This document shows positions 6,268 through 14,239 of a DNA stretch of 40,045 nt, piece after piece. The position numbers and the translations under genes are program-made. The notes under the pieces were generated by a model. The model worked only from the letters and a program-made list of their open reading frames with translations. It was not told the DNA's origin and made no database searches. Each line of letters opens with the position of its first letter. Within the stretch, counting starts at the first letter, position 1. This DNA is from UBA2773 sp964643985 (GTDB lineage: Bacteria; Patescibacteriota; Minisyncoccia; Moranbacterales; DUUL01). The DNA lies in assembly GCA_964643985.1 (NCBI GenBank), contig CAZXUS010000010.1:1-40045 (forward strand), given 5' to 3'.

Positions 6268-9200
6268 ATGGGAGTTGATGATTCAGCCAATTTTATCTTT
6301 GACTCAGTTTATCCAGTAGTGACCTCTGCTGTGGCTAACGCAACTACTACTCCCGCTTCTTTAGCCTTCAGCGTTTCTGATGATACCGCTCTTCAAATGA
6401 TGATTTCTTTGAATTCGGATTTTTCAGGAGCTTCTTGGGAATCATATAGTTCATCCTCAACTATTTCTCTCGCAACTAATCCTGATACGGTTTATGTTAA
6501 ATTTAAAGACAATCAAGATAATACCGCCACTACTCAAACAATGGTTACGCCTAATACTCCTCAATCTCCAATGATTCAAGATGTTTCATCTATTACTCAA
6601 GACAAATGGAGACTCTATCTTTCTTGGCAAATTATATCTCTTCCTACTCCTGGGTTTGATAGCTATAGAATTTATCGTTCAGCAACTGTTAATGGAACTT
6701 ACAGCGAAATTGGTTCAACATCTTCTGGAGACCGAACCGTTGATTATTATTCAGACACTGTCACTGAAAACGATGAATATTATTACAAAGTAGCAGCTAA
6801 AGATTCTGACGGAAATATTTCAATTTTCTCTACTTCTAAAAACGCGATTGCTAATGGTTCTCAAGATGGAGAAGAAGGTGGAGGAGGAGATGATACTACT
6901 GCTCCGACTATTTCAGTTGGTCCGACTGTGGCGAGCACCACCTCCAGCTCAGCTACTATTACTTGGACTACCAATGAAAATGCTGATTCTTTTATAGAAT
7001 ATGGAACAGACATTAACTATGGAGAAGTTTATGGTGATTCAGCGGTGGGGACTTCTCATTCAGTTGCTCTTCCGGCTACTTTATCTGGTTCAATTACTTA
7101 TCATTATCGAGTAAGAACTAGGGACACGGCTGGAAACTTGACTACTTCTAGCGATGGAACTTTTGCTACTGAAGCCGGAGGAGACACTACTGCCCCGGTT
7201 ATTAGCAGTGTAGTGACTGGCACTCCCAATCCTACTTCAGTCACAATCACCTGGACAACGAACGAAGAAGCCGGCTCTTTGGTAGACTTTGGGACTGTCG
7301 CCAATACTTATACGCAAACTCAAGGCAATTCTGAAGATACGGCAACTAGTCATTCCGTCACTTTAATTAGTCTTTCTCCTAGTACCGCTTATTACTACCA
7401 AATTAAATCCCAAGACACCGCTGGAAATCAAGCCGAAGATGATAATTCAGGTTCTAGCTTTACTTTCACTACCGACGCTACTCCTGATCCCGGAGATATT
7501 ACCGCTCCAGTGATTAGTTCGGTGGCCACTTCTAGCTTAGATGCTAATGGAATAACTATTACTTGGACAACCGATGAAGCTTCTGATTCAGTAGCAGGTT
7601 TTTCTTTAGACGAAAACTACGTTCAAGAAAAAGGATCAACTACTCTGACTACTTCTCACAGTGTTAGTCTTTTAGGTCTAGCTCCTAGCACTGCTTATTA
7701 TTTCCAAGTTAAATCCAGAGACGCCGCTGGGAATTTACAAACTGAAACTGATGCCACTGTTTATACTTTTACTACTTCAGCTGGAGCAGATGCTACTTCG
7801 CCGGTTATTTCTTCTGGACCAACGACTTCTTCTTTGAGTTCAACTGGTGTGACCATTGCTTGGACTACGGATGAAAGTTCTAATTCTTATGTAGATTTTG
7901 GAACTGTTTCGGAAAGTTATACTGAAACTAAAGGAAGTGGGAGTGATGCAACTACTTCCCATACGGTTTCATTAACAAATTTAACTGCTGAAACTAAATA
8001 TTATTATCAAGTTAGAAGCTTAGATAGTGCTAGCAACCAAGTTGCCAGTGAGGAGAGCAGTTTTACTACTGATGTGGCGCCAGTTACTCCTTCTAGTACA
8101 ATCACTGCAGTTGATTCGGGAACTCCTGATTCAGACTCGACTACGATTACTTTCACTACCGCTGAAAATGTTTATGGCTATATTGATTATGGAACTACGG
8201 ATTCTTACGGAAAAATTCAAGGAAATAATATTACTCTTGCAACAGCTCATTCAATTCAAATTACTGGTTTAACCGCTGAAACCACTTATCATTTTAGGGT
8301 GAGAGTTAAATCTTTTGCTGGGGATTATACGCTAGGAACAGATCAAACTTTTACTACCGACGAAGAAGCGGAAGCACCGAGTGCTGAAGGTCCAACGATT
8401 AGTGGGGTTGTTGTGGATGCGGATAGTTTAAACTATAACTCAGCGACTATCGAATGGGTGACGGATGAGAACGCTGATTCCGCGGTGATTTATGGAAAAA
8501 CAACTGAATATGGAAGTAGCTATGGAGATTTAGAAGCTAGTACAACTTCTCATTCTATTTCTTTGCCAGATTTGGACTTAGAAACTCCCTACTACTTCAA
8601 AGTTCGTTCCGAAAACTCTGCAGGAAATAAAACCACTGACGACAATTCTTCCATCGGATACACTTTCAGTACTCTTTCTGGTTCTCAAGACACCAACAAC
8701 GACGGAGAAGCTGACCAAATTTCAGATGTTGCTTTTGAAATATCAAGCATGATTACTAATTCAACTTACACCGAAGAAGAAATAATGAATGCCATTTCTA
8801 ATATCGAAGCCATAGTCATATCTTCTTCTGGACCAGATGATTCTCTAGAGGACAATACTGATGTAACTATAAACTGGGAAACCAACAAAGACTCTAAAGG
8901 TAAAGTAGTCTATAAGCAAGAAGAGCAAGATACATGGACTAATAAAGAAGAAGATATTACTACTGACTCTGGATACACGCAAGATCATGAAGTTTTAATC
9001 AAAAATCTAGAACCGCAAACTACTTATGAATATTATGTTGTTTCTACTTCTATTCTAGGTAACCAAGTAACTTCAGGTACTGAAACCTTTACCACCGGAG
9101 AAACTCCAAAGATTTCTAACATTCAAGTTAATTCTACTTCGCTTAACGAAGCCACAATTTCTTGGACGACTAACTCAATCAAAACTTCTATTTTAGAATA

Positions 9201-10104
9201 TGGAACTAGCACTAAATACGGAAGCGAAGAAGAAGAAGCTTCTTCTACTTCTGAAACCGATCAAACTGTTTTGCTAACAGGTTTAACTTCCGGAGAAGAG
9301 TACCACTTCAGAATTAAAGGAATAGACGATGACGAAGAAACAACGATTTCTAACGATCAAACTTTTATCACATCAGCTTTGCCAATTATTACTAACGTTG
9401 ATACTCAAGATATTCAAACTGAACAAATTACAATCTCTTGGAAAACTAATGAAAAGACCGATTCCCTAGTAGAGTATTCTTTCTTCGGAGAAGAAGAAGG
9501 AACCTCCCAAGGAGTTTTAGAAGCTGCCACTGATCACACTATCATTCTAGAAAACCTAATTCCTGGAGTTAAATATCAAGCCACAGTTCAATCTAAAGAT
9601 CAATTTGGTAATCAAGCTGAATCTGAACAATTTACTTTCCAAACCGAAGAAGACAACAATCCTCCTCAAATTCAAAACATCACTTCTGATACCACAATGT
9701 ATCCCGGAGAAGATCTTAAGATTCAAACTGTTATCTCTTGGGTAACTTCCAAGGACTCTTATTCTACCATCGCCTATCGTAAAGGAGCTGGTCAGTCAGG
9801 AGGAGGTATTGATGAAAAACTTCAAGAGATTGCTAAACAAGAAGTAGGAGACATTTCTAAAACTACTTACAATGAATGGTCTTTAATTAAAAAACCTACT
9901 CTAACTAAAAATCATCTCTTTATCTTAATGGATTTTGACCCATCTAGTGTTTATCAATACAAAGTCATCTCAATTGATAAGAGAGGCAATTCTTCAATCT
10001 CCAAGGACTATTCCTTCTTAACACCAAGTAAACAAGAATCTATTTTTGATTTAATTATTAGTAACTTCGAAGAGACTTTTGGATGGATGAAGAATGTGAG
10101 GTAG
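6268..10104 (+). CDS. Large fibronectin type III repeat protein, C-terminal part
   Basis: This 1278-aa open frame is in phase with the 3700-6225 frame. The 42 nt between the TAA and this ATG stay open and read SVAVVSNDGAGANK. It lacks its own signal peptide and Shine-Dalgarno, which argues for a continuation rather than a separate gene. A canonical FnIII domain (about residues 95-195, with FDSYRIYRSATVNGTYSEIG) is followed by about ten FnIII-like units. These have the purple-acid-phosphatase-N-type pattern TITWTTNE-n-SLVDFGT, HSVTL, YYYQVKSRDAAGN. A DTNNDGEAD calcium-loop-like segment (about 810) precedes unit 7. There is no LPXTG or terminal membrane helix. It is likely an adhesive or structural extracellular protein; the ligand is unknown. 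Confidence 0.85.
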   Translation: MGVDDSANFIFDSVYPVVTSAVANATTTPASLAFSVSDDTALQMMISLNSDFSGASWESYSSSSTISLATNPDTVYVKFKDNQDNTATTQTMVTPNTPQSPMIQDVSSITQDKWRLYLSWQIISLPTPGFDSYRIYRSATVNGTYSEIGSTSSGDRTVDYYSDTVTENDEYYYKVAAKDSDGNISIFSTSKNAIANGSQDGEEGGGGDDTTAPTISVGPTVASTTSSSATITWTTNENADSFIEYGTDINYGEVYGDSAVGTSHSVALPATLSGSITYHYRVRTRDTAGNLTTSSDGTFATEAGGDTTAPVISSVVTGTPNPTSVTITWTTNEEAGSLVDFGTVANTYTQTQGNSEDTATSHSVTLISLSPSTAYYYQIKSQDTAGNQAEDDNSGSSFTFTTDATPDPGDITAPVISSVATSSLDANGITITWTTDEASDSVAGFSLDENYVQEKGSTTLTTSHSVSLLGLAPSTAYYFQVKSRDAAGNLQTETDATVYTFTTSAGADATSPVISSGPTTSSLSSTGVTIAWTTDESSNSYVDFGTVSESYTETKGSGSDATTSHTVSLTNLTAETKYYYQVRSLDSASNQVASEESSFTTDVAPVTPSSTITAVDSGTPDSDSTTITFTTAENVYGYIDYGTTDSYGKIQGNNITLATAHSIQITGLTAETTYHFRVRVKSFAGDYTLGTDQTFTTDEEAEAPSAEGPTISGVVVDADSLNYNSATIEWVTDENADSAVIYGKTTEYGSSYGDLEASTTSHSISLPDLDLETPYYFKVRSENSAGNKTTDDNSSIGYTFSTLSGSQDTNNDGEADQISDVAFEISSMITNSTYTEEEIMNAISNIEAIVISSSGPDDSLEDNTDVTINWETNKDSKGKVVYKQEEQDTWTNKEEDITTDSGYTQDHEVLIKNLEPQTTYEYYVVSTSILGNQVTSGTETFTTGETPKISNIQVNSTSLNEATISWTTNSIKTSILEYGTSTKYGSEEEEASSTSETDQTVLLTGLTSGEEYHFRIKGIDDDEETTISNDQTFITSALPIITNVDTQDIQTEQITISWKTNEKTDSLVEYSFFGEEEGTSQGVLEAATDHTIILENLIPGVKYQATVQSKDQFGNQAESEQFTFQTEEDNNPPQIQNITSDTTMYPGEDLKIQTVISWVTSKDSYSTIAYRKGAGQSGGGIDEKLQEIAKQEVGDISKTTYNEWSLIKKPTLTKNHLFILMDFDPSSVYQYKVISIDKRGNSSISKDYSFLTPSKQESIFDLIISNFEETFGWMKNVR

Positions 10105-10137
10105 TTTGAAAGTGGGAAAGTTAAAAAGTTAGAAAGG

Positions 10138-10164
10138 AAAAAGAATTCGAGAGGGTTCTTTTTT
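10138..10164 (+). terminator. Rho-independent terminator after the FnIII protein
   Basis: The stem AAGAATTC/GGGTTCTT (with G-T pairs) has a GAGA loop and a T-run, 35 nt after the stop codon. Confidence 0.65.
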
Positions 10165-10180
10165 GGTTGGAAAAGATATC

Positions 10181-10225
10181 TGCCCGTCTCGCGTTGTTTG
10201 CTGAGGTGGACTTGCCGAAGCGGAG
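10181..10225. repeat. CCCGTCTCGCG...GCCGAAGCGGA REP-type repeat
   Basis: This is a GC-rich element of the family also seen at 946-1014, 28746-28775 and 39988-40045. It lies in the 10105-10352 intergenic space, which otherwise contains only the terminator and AT-rich DNA. Confidence 0.6.
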
Positions 10226-10352
10226 GATATTTCGATAGATTGTATTTTTGAAGGAAAAAATGGGAGTAAATAAATTAAATGCAAACTTAAAATTTTAAGA
10301 GCGTATATTATTAGTGAAGCTCGAGAGAGACTCTAGTAAATAAAAACTTAAA

Positions 10353-10892
10353 ATGAAAAAGTCTAAACAAAAAAATAATATCGAAAAAGAAACTAAAAAT
10401 AAATTAATGATTGCGGCGGCCAGTGTATGTTTGTTGACGGGTTTGTATGGAGCCAGTGTAATGGCTGATTCTGAGTCAAGCAGAGGCAATCACGAAGCGT
10501 TGGTCGAAATATTAGCTAATAAATTTAATCTTGATGAAAGTGAAGTTGAGAAAACTTTTAAAGAGCATCAACTGGCTAACCGTTCCGAGCGTCAAAGTGA
10601 AATGAAGTCCAGGTTGGAAGAGAAATTAAAGCAAGCCGTGACGGATGGAAAAATAACTGATAAACAAAAAAATCTAATTTTAGCCAAGAGAGAAGAAATG
10701 CAAAATAAAATTAGTCAAGATGTGGAAAATTGGAGTGGAGATTCAGAAGAAAGAAGACAACAAATGGAGGAATATCGAATTGAAATGAAAGACTGGGCTG
10801 AAGAAAATAGTATTAATACTAGTGCTGTAGGTCTTAATTTTGGAGGCAAACAGGGAGGTAGGGGAGCTGGGAATGGAATGGGTCGAAAATAA
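10353..10892 (+). CDS. Secreted or membrane-anchored helical protein, unknown function
   Basis: The product is 179 aa. After a strongly basic start there is a signal sequence or anchor (LMIAAASVCLLTGLYGASVM, about residues 22-41, then A-D). The mature part is charged and helical: ALVEILANKFNLDESEVEKT, then SEMKSRLEEKLKQAVTDGKI, then TDKQKNLILAKREEMQNKIS. The tail is Gly/Arg-rich (GGKQGGRGAGNGMGRK). The alternating helix pattern with 'DGKITDKQKNLI' resembles DUF2680-type repeats of secreted proteins, but that match is from memory and tentative. It has its own terminator and is convergent with dfx. No enzymatic motif is visible. Confidence 0.75.
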   Translation: MKKSKQKNNIEKETKNKLMIAAASVCLLTGLYGASVMADSESSRGNHEALVEILANKFNLDESEVEKTFKEHQLANRSERQSEMKSRLEEKLKQAVTDGKITDKQKNLILAKREEMQNKISQDVENWSGDSEERRQQMEEYRIEMKDWAEENSINTSAVGLNFGGKQGGRGAGNGMGRK

Positions 10893-10947
10893 AAAAAGGT
10901 GACTGAAAACGGTCTCTGAAAATATAAAGTCGAAAAAATAATTAAAA

Positions 10948-10981
10948 CTAAAAACCGTCAATTTATGACGGTTTTAGTTTT
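10948..10981 (+). terminator. Terminator after the secreted helical protein
   Basis: The stem CTAAAAACCGTCA/TGACGGTTTTAG is followed by TTTT, 56 nt after the stop at 10892. Confidence 0.75.
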
Positions 10982-10993
10982 GGAGACCACCAC

Positions 10994-11016
10994 AGTGGTT
11001 TCTATAGAGGCTATCA
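10994..11016. repeat. AGTGGTTTCTATAGAG short palindromic repeat, copy 1
   Basis: This is similar over about 23 nt to 23542-23564 (AGTGGTCTCTACAGAG...). Both copies lie between convergent genes. Confidence 0.45.
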
Positions 11017-11017
11017 T

Positions 11018-11422
11018 TTAAAATATAGCTTTCCAGAGACCGTGAATATTGCAATAAACTCGGACTTCTTTGATTTCTTTTTTGGTATAAAATTCAACTT
11101 CAGTGGAGTCGTTTGGTTGGAGATATTTTTTACCAATTTTTTCATCGTTAGTTCGGACTTCAATCCATTCGATAAAATGTTCTTTCTTCATCGGGTGGGG
11201 CAATTTTCCCACTTTGATTTTGTAACCATCTCCACCTCGACAGACATCGGCTGGTAATTTTTCCATTATTGGTAAATGTTTTTCTTGACCTTCGTTTTGA
11301 GTTTTTTCTTTTAAAACCTTCATTGGTTCACCACAACAAACTAACTCTCCAGCTCCAGTATGAAGAACTTCAATAATATTGCCACAAATATTACATTTAT
11401 AAATCTGATTTTTTTCGGTCAT
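11018..11422 (-). CDS. dfx: Desulfoferrodoxin (2Fe superoxide reductase)
   Basis: The product is 134 aa. An N-terminal desulforedoxin-type domain binds one iron through Cys10, Cys13, Cys29 and Cys30 (CNIC...VCC). The C-terminal superoxide reductase domain has the expected Fe(His4)Cys ligands: His49 (EKHLP), His76 (HPM), His82 and the Cys124-x-x-His127 pair (CNIHG), with Glu47 in the EKHLP motif. In this family the enzyme reduces superoxide to hydrogen peroxide with electrons from rubredoxin-type donors, without releasing oxygen. It lies 64 nt downstream of rubrerythrin on the same strand, so a joint oxygen-stress transcript is likely. The length matches class I (2Fe) enzymes. Confidence 0.96.
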   Translation of the reverse strand: MTEKNQIYKCNICGNIIEVLHTGAGELVCCGEPMKVLKEKTQNEGQEKHLPIMEKLPADVCRGGDGYKIKVGKLPHPMKKEHFIEWIEVRTNDEKIGKKYLQPNDSTEVEFYTKKEIKEVRVYCNIHGLWKAIF

Positions 11423-11486
11423 AATTTTGTTCTAGATAATTAAAAGTTGTTTATCTTAATTTTGGATAAGCAATTATTTAATTAAT

Positions 11487-12056
11487 TTAGCAATCGCAAA
11501 TTGTTTCAAAATAAGCTTGTGGATGACCGCAAGAAGGACATTCTTCGATAGCTTCTTTTCCGGTATGAACAAAACCACATTTTCTGCATTGCCATTTAGT
11601 TTCTGTTTCCTTTTTAAAAACAGAATTATTTTCTAATTTAGCCAAGAACTCTTTGAAACGATTTTCGTGATTAGCTTCGGCTTTAGCAATGGCTCGAAGA
11701 CGGTTAGCGATTTCTGACAGACCTTCTTCGGCAGCGGTGTCAGCAAACTCTGGATACATAGAAGTGAATTCGTGATTTTCTCCGGCAATGGCCGCTTTTA
11801 AATTTTCTTTGGTGTCACTTAATATCGTTGGAACTTCGGTTTTAATTTTTAAATCCTCACTGTTTTCTTTCAAATCGTTAATTAATCGCAATAACCATTT
11901 GGCGTGTTCGGCTTCTTGGGTGGCAGTTAATTCGAAATTAGCTGATATTTCCTCAAAGCCTTCTTTTTTGGCGATTTTAGCATATATCGTGTAACGATTT
12001 CTAGCCTGAGATTCGCCTGCAAAAGCCTTGGCTAGATTTGTAATTGTCTTTTTCAT
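11487..12056 (-). CDS. rbr: Rubrerythrin
   Basis: The product is 189 aa. The N-terminal ferritin-like diiron domain has its first ligand at Glu15 (FAGESQARNRY), the E48-x-x-H51 motif (QEAEH) and later ENHEF and EANHE ligands. The C-terminal rubredoxin-like domain has Cys157, Cys160, Cys173 and Cys176 (CRKCG, CPSCG). Rubrerythrins reduce hydrogen peroxide to water in the cytosol of anaerobes, the logical next step after superoxide reductase. The extreme C-terminus carries an extra CDC, which is unusual but may be incidental. Start ATG 12056 is preceded by an extended -10 promoter. Confidence 0.97.
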   Translation of the reverse strand: MKKTITNLAKAFAGESQARNRYTIYAKIAKKEGFEEISANFELTATQEAEHAKWLLRLINDLKENSEDLKIKTEVPTILSDTKENLKAAIAGENHEFTSMYPEFADTAAEEGLSEIANRLRAIAKAEANHENRFKEFLAKLENNSVFKKETETKWQCRKCGFVHTGKEAIEECPSCGHPQAYFETICDC

Positions 12057-12085
12057 AAAATTTATTTAATTATTAAGTTCTATGA

Positions 12086-12094
12086 AGTATAGCA
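12086..12094 (-). promoter_or_regulatory. Extended -10 promoter of rubrerythrin-dfx
   Basis: On the minus strand the sequence is TGCTATACT (TGn-TATACT), about 30 nt before the rbr start. There is no good -35. Confidence 0.5.
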
Positions 12095-12149
12095 GATTTT
12101 TTCAAAAAAAGATAGAAAAACATTAAATAAAAATTTAACTTTCAAAATT

Positions 12150-12187
12150 AAAAAGACTGGTGATTCTAAAATGTCACCGGTCTTTTT
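12150..12187 (-). terminator. Terminator after the small membrane protein (probably bidirectional)
   Basis: The stem AAAAAGACTGGTGA/TCACCGGTCTTTTT has a 10-nt loop and lies 17 nt past the stop of the 12204-12404 gene. Confidence 0.8.
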
Positions 12188-12203
12188 GCTTGTTCGAGAG
12201 TTT

Positions 12204-12404
12204 TTATAATAATCCTTGATAGGCGTTATTAAGAGTTTTCAAAAACCATGGAATGGAAATGGCTATTCCGATTATTGGCAAGAGAAAGGTGACAGCTGAG
12301 ATGATTATAGTAGTTAAGAAATATTTTTTTAATTGTTTAACGGTGGCGTAAATTTCGTTTAGTTGTTGTTCTTGTTTTTCTAATTTTTGAATTAATTCTT
12401 TCAT
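12204..12404 (-). CDS. Small membrane protein with N-terminal coiled coil
   Basis: The product is 66 aa. Residues 1-27 are a charged heptad-like helix (MKELIQKLEKQEQQLNEIYA). They are followed by a basic stop (KQLKKY) and a long hydrophobic stretch (about 29-57, FLTTIIISAVTFLLPIIGIA and on), enough for one or two membrane passes. I do not recognise the family. It has its own terminator and lies upstream of rubrerythrin on the same strand, but separately terminated. Confidence 0.65.
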   Translation of the reverse strand: MKELIQKLEKQEQQLNEIYATVKQLKKYFLTTIIISAVTFLLPIIGIAISIPWFLKTLNNAYQGLL

Positions 12405-12550
12405 TTTTTTTATTTATTTTTAGATTAATATCTTAAGTTTAAATTTTTTTGATTAAATTGTCTATATTGATTTTTTAAAGAGTTGTTTGAAGTTGTTTAA
12501 AGAAGTAGAATATAAGTGTTAGGTTTTCAATAAAAATTAAAATAAAAAAA

Positions 12551-12766
12551 ATGAGTAAAGTGGAATTTGTGTTTAAATTTATGAGGAATATTTTTTGGAT
12601 GATTTTAATGGAAGGAGTATTGGCGATTTTAACGGGGACTTTGATTGTTATTTATCCTGATTTGTTGGGAATTTTAGTGGGAATGCTTTTGATTATTGGA
12701 GGAATAGGGGCATTAACAGTGGCCTTCAAAATAAAAAAATTTACTAAGTTTAAGATTGAAATTTAG
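12551..12766 (+). CDS. Small membrane protein (HdeD/DUF308-like)
   Basis: The product is 71 aa with two hydrophobic segments (about residues 14-34 and 38-58) joined by YPDLLG, and a basic C-terminus (KIKKFTKFKIEI). The 'EGVLAILTGTLIVIYPDLLG' pattern resembles one repeat of HdeD/DUF308 membrane proteins, so this may be a minimal form. The role is unknown. It is divergent from the 12204-12404 gene. Confidence 0.6.
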   Translation: MSKVEFVFKFMRNIFWMILMEGVLAILTGTLIVIYPDLLGILVGMLLIIGGIGALTVAFKIKKFTKFKIEI

Positions 12767-12839
12767 AAAATTTACAAAACAGTCTTGTTTTTTGCTGGTT
12801 AAGAAATGGCTTAAAAAAGGGGAAATCTAAAATTTTTAC

Positions 12840-12868
12840 TTGACAAAATTAAAACGAGATGATATAAT
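12840..12868 (+). promoter_or_regulatory. Consensus sigma70 promoter for the DEAD-box helicase
   Basis: TTGACA (12840-12845), a 17-nt spacer and TATAAT (12863-12868) form a perfect consensus. The predicted start near 12875 gives a leader of about 60 nt with two small hairpins (ATAC/GTAT at about 12883-12896 and CATAAAAA/TTTTTATG at 12903-12926). Confidence 0.88.
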
Positions 12869-12936
12869 TATTTTTTATGTTAATACTTCGTTGGTATCTA
12901 TGCATAAAAAGATTTTAATTTTTATGTTAGATAACA

Positions 12937-14139
12937 ATGTACTACGGTTCAAAAACGCGACAACCACGCGCTAATAATGGTTGGAAAAAAAAGTCTAGAG
13001 GCGGTTCACGTTTCGGTGGAAAAAGAGGGTTTTCAGGTGATTCAATTGATATCAATCGATTTATTAATAAGGCTGAGCCAGCAAAACAAGCTGAAGTTTA
13101 TAAGCCTAAATATAATTTTGAGGACTTTGAGCTTCACGATAGATTAAAACAAGCTATTAAGAGTCGAGGTTTTATTACTCCAACTCCTATTCAAGATCAG
13201 GCTATTCCAGTAGTTCTATCCGGGAAAGACGTGATTGGATTAGCCAATACTGGAACTGGTAAAACAGCTACTTTCCTAATTCCGTTATTGAATAAGATTT
13301 TACTTAATCCTCGGGAAAAAGTTTTAATTGTAGTTCCTGTTCGAGAATTGGCCATTCAAATTCAAGAAGAATTTCGAGCCTTAGCTCAAAAAATGAATAT
13401 TTATTCAGTAGTAGTAGTAGGCGGAGCTAGTATTCATGGACAAGTTAGAGATTTACGAAGACGACACAATGTTGTAATCGGAACTCCGGGAAGATTAAAA
13501 GATTTAATTTCTCGAAAAACTCTTAATTTATCTCAGTTTAATAATGTGGTTTTGGATGAAGCTGATCGAATGTTAGATATGGGTTTTATTAAGGATGTTA
13601 AAGAATTATTGTCAGCCTTAGCAAAAGAGCGACAAACAATGTTGTTTTCGGCTACTTTTTCTAGGGAGATCGAAAGATTGGTTAAAGATTTTTTAATAAA
13701 TCCAGAGAAAATCTCTCTTAAAACTAAGGAAACTTCCAATCAAATCGATCAGGATATTATAAAAACGAATAATAAAGATAAAACGGAAACGCTTTGTGAA
13801 TTGCTTGTTCAAACTCAATTTGAAAAAGTTTTGGTTTTTTCAAAAACTAAACATGGCGCTGATAAACTTTCTAAAAAATTACAACAAAAAGGTCTAAAGT
13901 CAGATGCTATTCATGGCAATAAGCCTCATAATAAAAGACAGCGAGTTTTACAAAATTTCAAACGAAATGCAATTGATATTTTAGTAGCTACTGATGTAGC
14001 GGCTCGAGGGTTGGATATTCCCAATGTAAGCCACGTTATTAATTTTGATGTGCCGGCGACTTATGATGATTATGTTCATCGGATTGGTCGAACTGGCCGA
14101 GCCGATAAAACTGGAATAGCTTTAACTTTTGTTAGTTAA
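12937..14139 (+). CDS. DEAD-box ATP-dependent RNA helicase
   Basis: The product is 400 aa. An unusual basic Gly/Arg-rich N-terminal tail (about residues 1-35, with RGGSRFGGKRGFSG) precedes the helicase core. The core has the Q motif (PTPIQDQAIP), motif I (ANTGTGKT), Ia (PVRELAIQ), Ib (TPGR), motif II as DEAD (LDEADRM), motif III (SAT) and, in the second RecA-like domain, VATDVAARGLDIP and HRIGRTGR. The protein stops eight residues after DKTG, so it has no C-terminal tail; the basic tail is at the front instead. Members unwind RNA in ribosome assembly, decay or cold adaptation. The strongest promoter in the window and an AT-rich structured leader suggest high or cold-regulated expression (inference). 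Confidence 0.95.
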   Translation: MYYGSKTRQPRANNGWKKKSRGGSRFGGKRGFSGDSIDINRFINKAEPAKQAEVYKPKYNFEDFELHDRLKQAIKSRGFITPTPIQDQAIPVVLSGKDVIGLANTGTGKTATFLIPLLNKILLNPREKVLIVVPVRELAIQIQEEFRALAQKMNIYSVVVVGGASIHGQVRDLRRRHNVVIGTPGRLKDLISRKTLNLSQFNNVVLDEADRMLDMGFIKDVKELLSALAKERQTMLFSATFSREIERLVKDFLINPEKISLKTKETSNQIDQDIIKTNNKDKTETLCELLVQTQFEKVLVFSKTKHGADKLSKKLQQKGLKSDAIHGNKPHNKRQRVLQNFKRNAIDILVATDVAARGLDIPNVSHVINFDVPATYDDYVHRIGRTGRADKTGIALTFVS

Positions 14140-14160
14140 AATAAAGCTTAGATTATAATA

Positions 14161-14188
14161 AAAAACGCGTTTTCAAAACGCGTTTTTT
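14161..14188. terminator. Bidirectional terminator between helicase and ABC-F
   Basis: A perfect stem, AAAAACGCG/CGCGTTTTT-type around TTTTCAAAA, lies between two convergent genes. Confidence 0.85.
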
Positions 14189-14239
14189 TATTTGAAAAAA
14201 ATATTAAAAATATTCTTAAGTTTTGTTTGAATAAATTTG

